A DNA stretch of 64,000 bases from Oscillospiraceae bacterium (GTDB lineage Bacteria; Bacillota; Clostridia; Oscillospirales; Oscillospiraceae), in assembly GCA_902775355.1 (NCBI GenBank), contig CACYLY010000005.1, positions 1-64,000 on the forward strand, written 5' to 3'. Both the position numbers and the translations under genes were made by a program. The notes under the pieces are model-generated. The model ran no database searches, was not told the origin of the DNA, and worked only from the letters and a program-made list of their open reading frames with translations. Below, in pieces: positions 18,818 to 25,864 of the stretch. Position 1 is the first letter of the stretch; each line of letters begins with the position of its first letter.

Positions 18818-19891
18818 ATGAAGTTTTATATCGGAATCGGCGGAATCGGCTGCAGAACGCTTCATGCTTATTCTGCACAATGCAAGGAGCAGAAGGACAA
18901 ATCATTTTTCTATATAGAAACTGATTATTCTTTCAATCAAGCAATTGAAAACACTTATATAATACCCGGCAACGAATTCGGAACCGGAAAGTTAAGAAGC
19001 ATCGGCCGTAATCTGATCAAATACGAAATCCTCAACGGTAGAATAAAAAACTTCTTTTCTCAGATTCAGCATACAAACGAGGTCGAATTGTTTTTTGTCG
19101 TTTCCAGTTTCGGAGGTTTTGGCGGAGCGGCCGTTTCTCCTTTGCTGGAATATCTGGAAGCCATCGCCTGGAACGAACTGAAGTCCTGTTATATCATAGC
19201 ATTTAATGAGAACGCGTTTCGCACTCTCTGCTTTCCTGAGAAAGATCTGCAGCGTTTTGAGTCTAATACGATCGAATTTGTCAATGAACTCACAGACAGG
19301 GAAAAGTCCGCTGCTCTCGTGAGTCGTTTCAAAGAAAAACTGTACCGTCCCTGGTGTACATCTGTTTTAATTGATACGGCTGGATCGTCACCCGACGAGT
19401 TTTGGAAATATCTCTCTTTGCCCATCAGCGAGCTTCTTCAGAAAGATTGCAAGTCGAAATATATCATCAAGTCCAAGGAAAAACGTGTATTTATCAGCTT
19501 TTCCTCCAAGGATCTGGCAATTGCGGAAAGAATTGCTGACGCCTTGAACGCTGTGGGAATAAAACCCTGGATCTCAACAAGAGATATTCATGGAGGCTCA
19601 TATGCAAAGCAAATCATGAGCGGGATCAAACAGGCAAACGTTTTCCTTGTCCTGATCAGTAAGAACTCCATTTGTTCCGAACATGTGAAAAGTGAAGTAG
19701 ATAGAGCCTTCAGCAGGATTAAAGAAGGCTTGACGGTTCTTCCGTTTTTGTTGGACAACTCTGAATACGACGACGATCTGGCCTATTATCTGTGTCGTCA
19801 GGAATTCATTTCCGGCGTGATTCCGCCGATCGAAGATAGAATTCAAAACCTTGTTGATCGAATCCGGGACATCGGCAAGGACGACCGTTAA
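18818..19891 (+). CDS. FtsZ/tubulin-like domain fused to a C-terminal TIR domain
   Basis: A 357-residue, A+T-rich gene unlike its G+C-rich neighbours. Residues 1-215 look like an FtsZ/tubulin GTPase fold. GIGGIG (6-11) matches the T1 glycine loop, FFYIETD (30-36) the FtsZ NTD strand, and GNEFGTGKLRSIGR (51-64) its T3-region glycine stretch. SSFGGFGGAAV (96-106) stands where FtsZ has GGGTGTGAAPV, with FtsZ-like spacing. Residues 222-340 are a TIR domain (RVFISFSSKD, PWISTRDIHGG, VLISKNSICSEHVKSEVDRAF) with likely catalytic glutamate E293. TIR domains of bacterial defence often cleave NAD+. I infer an immune sensor-effector; this is unproven. The start has AAAGAGGTG upstream. Confidence 0.75.
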   Translation: MKFYIGIGGIGCRTLHAYSAQCKEQKDKSFFYIETDYSFNQAIENTYIIPGNEFGTGKLRSIGRNLIKYEILNGRIKNFFSQIQHTNEVELFFVVSSFGGFGGAAVSPLLEYLEAIAWNELKSCYIIAFNENAFRTLCFPEKDLQRFESNTIEFVNELTDREKSAALVSRFKEKLYRPWCTSVLIDTAGSSPDEFWKYLSLPISELLQKDCKSKYIIKSKEKRVFISFSSKDLAIAERIADALNAVGIKPWISTRDIHGGSYAKQIMSGIKQANVFLVLISKNSICSEHVKSEVDRAFSRIKEGLTVLPFLLDNSEYDDDLAYYLCRQEFISGVIPPIEDRIQNLVDRIRDIGKDDR

Positions 19892-20046
19892 TTTCATTCC
19901 TTCCGCGCGTGTTTGAATGCCGTGATACACCGGAAAAGCCTTTCATGAAGACAGAAGTCTCGCTTTGCTTCATGAGGGGCCGGCATGGAATCTATCCTTT
20001 TGGCTTTCATGCAAAAGCCATTTGCGCTTGTGTTAGGATCGTAAAG

Positions 20047-20808
20047 ATGAAATACCAGGATATAAATGCCGAGACCATCGACCGCTGGGTCCGGGAGGGC
20101 TGGGAATGGGGGCGGCCCATCTCCCACGAGACATACGAAAACGCGCTGCGGGGTCAGTGGGACGTTTTTCTGACGCCCACCAAGCCCGTTCCCCATGCCT
20201 GGCTTGGCGATCTGCGGGGCAAAAAGGTGCTGGGCCTGGCCAGCGGCGGCGGGCAGCAGATGCCCATCTTCGCCGCGCTCGGGGCCGATTGCACGGTGCT
20301 GGACTATTCGCCCCTGCAGATCCAGAGCGAGGAGCTGGTGGCTCAACGGGAGGGCTATGCCATCCGCTGCATCCGCGGCGATATGACCAAACCCCTCCCC
20401 TTTGCCGACGGGGAGTTCGACCTGATCTTCCACCCGGTGTCCAACTGCTATGTGCAGGAGGTCCGGCCCATCTGGCGGGAGTGCTTCCGGGTATTGAAGC
20501 CCGGCGGGATCCTTCTGGCCGGGACGGATCACTACGTCAACTACATCGTGGACGAGAACGAGGAACGGATCGTCAATTCCCTGCCCTTCGACCCGCTGAA
20601 AAATCCGGAGCAAATGGCGCAGCTGCAAAAAGACGACAGCGGCGTCCAGTTCTCCCACTCTCTGGAGGAGCAGATCGGCGGCCAGCTGGAGGCGGGCTTC
20701 ACGCTGCTGGAGCTCTATGAGGACACCAACGGAGAGGGACGGCTTCACGAGCTGCATATCCCTACTTTCCTGGCCATGCGTTCACGAAAAGGATGGGTCG
20801 AAACATGA
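20047..20808 (+). CDS. Class I SAM-dependent methyltransferase
   Basis: A 253-residue enzyme of the Methyltransf_11 type. Motif I is VLGLASGGGQQ (about 60-70), the acidic residue after strand 2 is in CTVLDYSPLQ, motif II is FDLIFHPVSNC and motif III is RVLKPGGILLAG. Its substrate is not predictable. The start at ATG 20047 follows an extended -10 box (TGTTAGGAT) by seven bases and has no Shine-Dalgarno site, so the mRNA may be leaderless. It overlaps the next gene by ATGA and leads a three-gene operon. Confidence 0.85.
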   Translation: MKYQDINAETIDRWVREGWEWGRPISHETYENALRGQWDVFLTPTKPVPHAWLGDLRGKKVLGLASGGGQQMPIFAALGADCTVLDYSPLQIQSEELVAQREGYAIRCIRGDMTKPLPFADGEFDLIFHPVSNCYVQEVRPIWRECFRVLKPGGILLAGTDHYVNYIVDENEERIVNSLPFDPLKNPEQMAQLQKDDSGVQFSHSLEEQIGGQLEAGFTLLELYEDTNGEGRLHELHIPTFLAMRSRKGWVET

Positions 20809-21920
20809 GAAATTTTCTCAGGGGTCTTGGTAAGGTCCTGATGTGTATTGCGGCATTCGGATTTCTTGTCACACTGATCTGCAGCTTTCCCATGGCCAGA
20901 GATTTGGGCTTGTCTCTGCTGGAGAATCTTTTGATCATCCTGAGCATGCTGCTGATGTACTTGGGCCTTTTCTTCATAGGATATCTGATCAACAAGGCCG
21001 GCTGCAAAGAGCCGAAGCAGAAGAAAAGCTCTCCTGTCACACAGGTTGTTATGAAAGCCCAAAGGCAAAAGCCGCCCACACCCGTGATCCAGGCCACGGC
21101 CCCCGTTCCGAGCGTCCAGCCTCAGCCTGCAGAAGGAACGGACGCTCTCCCCGGTGCCCTTCCCCTGCCGGAAACATTTCGCATGGTCCTGTATCGGGAC
21201 GCTTCCGCGAGAGATGAGGCCTCCCTTCGGGACGGAGAAGCCGTTCCGGAGCTTATGGAGCTTGCTGTGCGGGAAGGGACGCCCCTTGTGCTGGTGAAAA
21301 GCGTGAGTTTGGGAGAGTTGTTTTCCGGCAGCATGTACCGCGAAGAACAGAAGGAGACCGAGATCCCGAAAGCCATGCGCGGCAGCCTGAGCGTTGACAG
21401 CTTTTTCTCCTGGGTCGAGAAGACGGTACCCGGCCTGAAAAAGAAGAATTGGCGCGATGCTGCGGACAGGGACGTGGCGGACCGTTTCTGCAGACTGGTT
21501 CGGCGACTTGCGGCGATGCCTGTACGGCGCTGGGTCTATTATACCGAGCCGCCTTTCACGGATTTGAAATATTTGGGACCGGACGGCTTGAAAGACATGT
21601 CCGGCATCGCATTCTGGCTCCTCCGGAAAAAAGGCGCAAATCCAGGCCGGACGCTGGAAGAAGCCGAGACGATCGCAAAAGACGGGAAGACGGTGCTGCT
21701 CACAGAAAAGCAGGAGCTTTTCGCGGAAGCTGTCAAGGAGAAACAAAGCTCCCTGGCCGACTCCGGCCTTATGGTCTGCATCCTAAAGGAGCAAGATCTG
21801 CTGCTGGATCTGGTGAGCCGGAAGCAATATCGCTTTTACGGCGAGGAATGGGCGGGCTCGGCGGACGACGCCGCCACCTACGGCCTCTGGGGGCTGAAGG
21901 AAGAAGAAAAGACGGACTGA
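20805..21920 (+). CDS. Membrane-anchored protein of unknown function
   Basis: A 371-residue protein with two predicted N-terminal transmembrane helices (about 10-30 and 37-60), a Pro-rich linker (about 75-115) and a soluble C-terminal region of about 250 residues that should face the cytoplasm. I do not recognise a domain with confidence. Its start (MRNFLRG) overlaps the methyltransferase stop by ATGA, and 21 bp separate it from the deaminase-like gene, so the three proteins are probably made together. Confidence 0.75.
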   Translation: MRNFLRGLGKVLMCIAAFGFLVTLICSFPMARDLGLSLLENLLIILSMLLMYLGLFFIGYLINKAGCKEPKQKKSSPVTQVVMKAQRQKPPTPVIQATAPVPSVQPQPAEGTDALPGALPLPETFRMVLYRDASARDEASLRDGEAVPELMELAVREGTPLVLVKSVSLGELFSGSMYREEQKETEIPKAMRGSLSVDSFFSWVEKTVPGLKKKNWRDAADRDVADRFCRLVRRLAAMPVRRWVYYTEPPFTDLKYLGPDGLKDMSGIAFWLLRKKGANPGRTLEEAETIAKDGKTVLLTEKQELFAEAVKEKQSSLADSGLMVCILKEQDLLLDLVSRKQYRFYGEEWAGSADDAATYGLWGLKEEEKTD

Positions 21921-21941
21921 TCCGCGGGAACAGGAGGTCCT

Positions 21942-24395
21942 ATGGAGCGCTTCGGACAATTCTATCTGGACAAGGAAAAGGACATCGTGGTGGAGCTCTT
22001 CCGGGAGGAGGAGAAGCTGCGCTATGTGCTGCGCACGCCGAACCACCACAGCGGGAACCTGATCACGAACCTGGCCAGGCTCTGCCGTCTGCCCATCAGC
22101 GAGGATGAGCAGGGGCTCAAGGTCATCCGCGGGACGGTGCCCAGCTATGTGGACGGGCGCAATCGCCAGCTCTATATTTTCCGTCTCGGCAATACCAAGG
22201 TCGCCAACATCTGGCCGGACGGGACCGTGGAGTTGAAGGCCTCCATTCCCGCTATTTCCAAGACGCTGATGAGCCAGACCAAAAACTACCGGCTGGACGA
22301 GATGCGCACCATTGTGAAGACCTATATCCGCAGCGAGGCTAAGTTCCGCACCGATCTGCACACCCACATGAACGCCAACCTCTCCCCCGACGTGCTGATC
22401 GCCCTGGGCATCTGCCATCAGATCCGTTATCCGCTGTATTATATCAAAAAGCTGGACCTGCGCATCAGCCAGGAGCAGAGCCAGGCGCTGGAAGCCCGGC
22501 GGGCCCTGGTGGCTCAGCGTTTTGCCGATTCCAGCCTCACGGGCAAGTATCGGGAGCGCCGCATCGACGACAATACCTTCCTCAACTTTGCCGAGCTGAT
22601 TTTGGGGAATATCGAGGACGCTGCCTGGAACATCGTGCAGATCCGGAATTCACTCACCATCCCCAAGGACGGGCAGGCGGTGTTCGCAGACCTGGAGAAG
22701 GTCTATCTCTATCGCTATGTGTTCACCAAGGGCGTGGAGTCGGAGGAAAAGATCTCCCTGCAGCGGCTGGAGCTGATCCCGGATGCGGATATCCTGCGGC
22801 TCTGCGGCAGGATCCTGGCGGACCGGGAGGATCCCGACTATCGGGACAACAGCCTGTTTCAGGACAAGCTTCTCTGGATCGCCCGGCAGTATGCCCGCTG
22901 CGGCATCGAATATGTAGAAATATCCGATACTTCTCTGGTCAAGAAAAACGAAGCGCTGGAGGTGCTGCGGCAGATCCACCGGGTGATGCCCGCCGTCACA
23001 AGAGAGACCGGCGTCCTGATCCGCTTTCTGGCCGGCATCCGCCGGGTGCCGCTGACCATCATCAAGGATGCGGTGACGCCGGACGACTACCTGGCCGAAA
23101 ACCTGCAGGTGCTGCGGGCCCTGGCCCCGGACCCCTATGTGGCAGGCAGCGATATCCTGGGCGAGGAGATCAACGACATTCAGGAGCTGCGTCCCGTGAT
23201 CCGGGAGCTGGTGCGTATCGCAGCCCTGGACCCGGGCTTCGTCATCCGCATCCACGCCGGCGAGAACGACAGCCTGCGGGACAATGTGGCCAACAGCATC
23301 GCCCTGGTCCGGGAATCTCTGGAGCCGGGTCAGAAGATGCCCCATGTGCGCATCGGCCACGGGCTTTACGCCGCTGACCTGCGCAGTCCCAAGGGGAAAA
23401 AGCTGCTGGAGGACCTGGTGAAGGACGAGGTGGTGCTGGAGTTCCAGATCACCTCCAATGTGCGGCTCAACAATCTCAGCGATCTGCGTCGGCACCCGCT
23501 GAAGGCCTTCCTGCGGGCGGGAGTCTTCTGTGTCCAGGGCACCGACGGCTGCGCCCTCTACGGTACGGACCCCATCGAGGAGGAGCTGAGCCTGGAAAAG
23601 CTGCTGGATCTGAGCTATGAACAGCTCTGCCTGATGCGCAGGCACGACCAGCGGATCGCCTCCGGCAGCCGGCGGATCTTCGGAGAAAAGAGCGCCCGCT
23701 TTGATGAGGCCCGGGGCGCGCGCTCGCCGGAAGACTATCTCCGCCGGCGGCTGCAGGAGACGGAACGGGCCAGCGACGTGCTCTGGCTTTCCAGCGGCAA
23801 GCTGGACGCTCAGCAGGCGCTGGCCGGCCGGATCCGGGAGCTGCCCCGGGAGATGACGCCCATCGTGCTGGCCGGCGGCAGCTTCAACAATGACCGGCAT
23901 GTGACAAAGCTCAGCGAACAGGGCAAGGCCATTCTGGAAAAGCTCCTGCGGGAAGCCGACCCTGCAAAATGCTATTTTGTCGTAGGGCACAGCTGTTCCG
24001 GCTACGAGGGCTGGCTGATCCGGCAAAACGCCGGGAGATTCCGCATCTTCACCATCGTGCCCACCATGATCAGCCGCGCCGAGCGGGATCGGCTCCTGCG
24101 CAGCGGCGTGGAGATCCGCATTTCCATCGAGCCCACGGGCCTGGGCCTTTACAAAAGCTTTGCCTATGAGATCTTCCGGCGGCGGCCTTCGGTGCTGCTG
24201 GCCTTCGACGGCAACTCCGCCGCGGCCAACCTGGTGCAGGAGGCGAAGAATGGCCGGGAGAAATGCGACATCTATATCGACGGCCGCTCCCGGGCGCTGA
24301 AATCGAAAGCTTCGACCCTGCAGGGCTATGTGAAGGTCTTCGGTCCCTCGGACGATGTGGCGGAGGAGATCCTGGAAAAGCACCAGTTCCGATAA
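21942..24395 (+). CDS. Adenosine-deaminase-like protein with a C-terminal nucleotide-binding-type domain
   Basis: An 817-residue protein. Residues about 130-580 carry an amidohydrolase/adenosine deaminase core. It shows metal ligands H140 and H142 (DLHTH), H438 and the catalytic glutamate E441 (RIHAGEN), H473 (IGHG), ITSN (503-506) and metal aspartate D535. The usual following aspartate of the TDDP motif is Gly (GTDG). Long insertions make it about twice the size of a normal ADA. Residues about 638-800 (IVLAGGSFNN...VVGHSCSGYEG) look like a Rossmann-type, perhaps SLOG-like, domain. Large deaminases of this kind include RdrB of the RADAR defence system, but no RdrA ATPase is nearby. A strong AGGAGG precedes ATG 21942. 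Confidence 0.75.
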   Translation: MERFGQFYLDKEKDIVVELFREEEKLRYVLRTPNHHSGNLITNLARLCRLPISEDEQGLKVIRGTVPSYVDGRNRQLYIFRLGNTKVANIWPDGTVELKASIPAISKTLMSQTKNYRLDEMRTIVKTYIRSEAKFRTDLHTHMNANLSPDVLIALGICHQIRYPLYYIKKLDLRISQEQSQALEARRALVAQRFADSSLTGKYRERRIDDNTFLNFAELILGNIEDAAWNIVQIRNSLTIPKDGQAVFADLEKVYLYRYVFTKGVESEEKISLQRLELIPDADILRLCGRILADREDPDYRDNSLFQDKLLWIARQYARCGIEYVEISDTSLVKKNEALEVLRQIHRVMPAVTRETGVLIRFLAGIRRVPLTIIKDAVTPDDYLAENLQVLRALAPDPYVAGSDILGEEINDIQELRPVIRELVRIAALDPGFVIRIHAGENDSLRDNVANSIALVRESLEPGQKMPHVRIGHGLYAADLRSPKGKKLLEDLVKDEVVLEFQITSNVRLNNLSDLRRHPLKAFLRAGVFCVQGTDGCALYGTDPIEEELSLEKLLDLSYEQLCLMRRHDQRIASGSRRIFGEKSARFDEARGARSPEDYLRRRLQETERASDVLWLSSGKLDAQQALAGRIRELPREMTPIVLAGGSFNNDRHVTKLSEQGKAILEKLLREADPAKCYFVVGHSCSGYEGWLIRQNAGRFRIFTIVPTMISRAERDRLLRSGVEIRISIEPTGLGLYKSFAYEIFRRRPSVLLAFDGNSAAANLVQEAKNGREKCDIYIDGRSRALKSKASTLQGYVKVFGPSDDVAEEILEKHQFR

Positions 24396-24440
24396 AAAAC
24401 GCACGTCTTTTGACATCCGATCAAAAGACGCGCGTTTTTT
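24396..24440. terminator. Bidirectional terminator
   Basis: A stem formed by CGTCTTTTGA and TCAAAAGACG, extended by further GC pairs, is flanked by AAAAAA and TTTTTT. It lies between the convergent deaminase-like and desulfhydrase genes. Confidence 0.9.
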
Positions 24441-25392
24441 ATGCGTTCATATCCACGGCGAAGAGGCCGCCTGCGCCGCCGGAGTGGAGGAAGAGCACCT
24501 TGTCCTCCGGTTTGAATGCCCCCTCCCCTGCCATGGCCAGGAGCCCGGCAAAGGCCTTGCCGGTATAGACCGGGTCCAGGAACAGCCCTTCTTGTTCCGC
24601 CATCAGGGAAACAGCCGCATTCCCCTCCCGGGAGGCGATCGCGTAGCCGGGGCCGCACATGTCCCGCAGGTGGAAATCCTCTTCCGTGATCTGGACCTCC
24701 GCCTCCAGCAGGGCTGCCGCCTCCCGCATGAGGGCGGGGGTGATGCGGTCGAAGGGATCGGTGTCCACCATCATGCCGAAGACCTTCGTACCCGGCAGGA
24801 AGAGCTTGGCACCCAGGGAGAGCCCCGCCATGGTGCCGCCGCTGCCCTCGGCGCAGATGAGATAATCCGGCCGGAAGCCCTGGTCCCGGAGCTCCCGGGC
24901 GCAGGAGACGTAGCCCAGACTCCCCAGGGCGTTGGAGCCGCCGCAGGGGATCTTGTAATAGGGCAGGCCCAGCTCTTTCCCCACCCGGTCCATCTCGGCG
25001 TAGATATCAGCATAATCGTCCGTATCCACGAAGCGGACCTCTGTGCCCATGAGCTTTTCAAGCAGTTGATTGCCCTTGCAGGCGGTGACGCCCCGCTTTT
25101 TCAGGATCAGGATGGCCTTCATGCCCAGCTTTCCCGCGGCGGCGGCGGTGAGCATGGCGTGGTTGGACTGGGCGCCGCCGGTGGTGAAGACCAGCTCCGC
25201 CCCCTTTTCCTTCGCGTCGGCCAGAAGGAATTCCAGCTTGCGGACCTTGTTGCCGCCCAGGCCTAGGCCGCTCAGATCGTCCCGCTTCACGTATACGTTC
25301 GTATGCAGCAGGCGGCTGATGTTCTCCAGCTTTTGAACTGGCGTGGGGAAAACGCCCAGAGAGACTCTGGGAAAAGACTCCAAAGATCGCAT
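24439..25392 (-). CDS. D-cysteine desulfhydrase / ACC deaminase family protein
   Basis: A 317-residue fold-type II PLP enzyme. The PLP lysine is in GLGLGGNKVRKLEF (about residue 47), followed by FTTGGAQSNHA (about 71-81) and the phosphate-binding GSGGTMAG (about 183-190). The family contains D-cysteine desulfhydrase and ACC deaminase; the former is more common in gut Clostridia, but the sequence alone does not decide. ATG 25392 follows GGAGGGA. It lies downstream of rpsU but is separated by a terminator. Confidence 0.85.
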   Translation of the reverse strand: MRSLESFPRVSLGVFPTPVQKLENISRLLHTNVYVKRDDLSGLGLGGNKVRKLEFLLADAKEKGAELVFTTGGAQSNHAMLTAAAAGKLGMKAILILKKRGVTACKGNQLLEKLMGTEVRFVDTDDYADIYAEMDRVGKELGLPYYKIPCGGSNALGSLGYVSCARELRDQGFRPDYLICAEGSGGTMAGLSLGAKLFLPGTKVFGMMVDTDPFDRITPALMREAAALLEAEVQITEEDFHLRDMCGPGYAIASREGNAAVSLMAEQEGLFLDPVYTGKAFAGLLAMAGEGAFKPEDKVLFLHSGGAGGLFAVDMNA

Positions 25393-25410
25393 ATGCTGTC
25401 CCTCCTGATA

Positions 25411-25441
25411 AAAACACCGGCGCCGCGGAGGCGCCGGTATT
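25411..25441 (-). terminator. Terminator of rpsU
   Basis: A GC-rich stem (ACCGGCGCC/GGCGCCGGT) with a short loop, followed on the minus strand by GTTTTT. It is 14 bp past the rpsU stop. Confidence 0.88.
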
Positions 25442-25454
25442 TTGGTTGATGAAA

Positions 25455-25640
25455 TTAATAGAAGCGCTTGTTCTTGTTCTTGCGGGCGGCTTCGGATTTC
25501 TTGCGGCGTTTCACGCTGGGGCTCTGATAGTACTCCTTCTTTCTCAGATCCGCCAGAACGCCGGACTTCGCGCAGCTGCGCTTGAAACGCTTAAGAGCGT
25601 TGTCCAGAGACTCGTTTTCCTTGACGTAGATTTCAGACAT
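25455..25640 (-). CDS. rpsU: 30S ribosomal protein S21
   Basis: A 61-residue basic protein that starts [21 protein letters not shown], the S21 signature, and ends in the basic [18 protein letters not shown] tail. It belongs to the 30S platform near the mRNA 3' contact site. ATG 25640 is chosen because it has GGAGGG upstream and gives the standard N-terminus; the longer open frame adds non-homologous residues. It has its own consensus promoter and terminator. Confidence 0.97.
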   Translation of the reverse strand: MSEIYVKENESLDNALKRFKRSCAKSGVLADLRKKEYYQSPSVKRRKKSEAARKNKNKRFY

Positions 25641-25711
25641 GTATTTCCCTCCCTCCAACACGCCTTGCGGCGCTTTAAGGGCCAATGAACGATTGGCTTT
25701 TTAACAGCGGT

Positions 25712-25740
25712 ATTATAATCGCTCTTTCGCCTTTTGTCAA
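25712..25740 (-). promoter_or_regulatory. Consensus sigma-A promoter of rpsU
   Basis: Read on the minus strand: TTGACA (25740-25735), 17 bp, TATAAT (25717-25712). Both boxes match the consensus exactly, as expected for a strongly expressed ribosomal gene. The leader of about 65 nt contains CCAAT and ATTGG arms (25682-25696). Confidence 0.93.
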
Positions 25741-25783
25741 GAATTACTTGTTTTCCGACAACAAAAAAGCCATCCGGAGGAGC

Positions 25784-25811
25784 GGGGACGCGGTGCTTTC
25801 GCCGCGTCCCT
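25784..25811. terminator. GC-rich hairpin after the dockerin gene
   Basis: GGGACGCGG and CCGCGTCCC form a 9-bp stem about 55 bp downstream of the dockerin-protein stop on the minus strand. It shares the GGGACGC motif with the dispersed palindromes at 123 and 35341 and has no long T-run, so it may be repeat-derived. Confidence 0.55.
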
Positions 25812-25864
25812 ATGTCTTATGCTGTTGTTCCGGACCCTCATTTCGGAATCCTGAACTCGAATTG

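Noticed and set aside
21942..24395. A RADAR phage-defence system based on the RdrB-like size of the deaminase.
   Set aside because: No RdrA-type ATPase is adjacent, the neighbours are a methyltransferase and a membrane protein, and one conserved deaminase residue differs.
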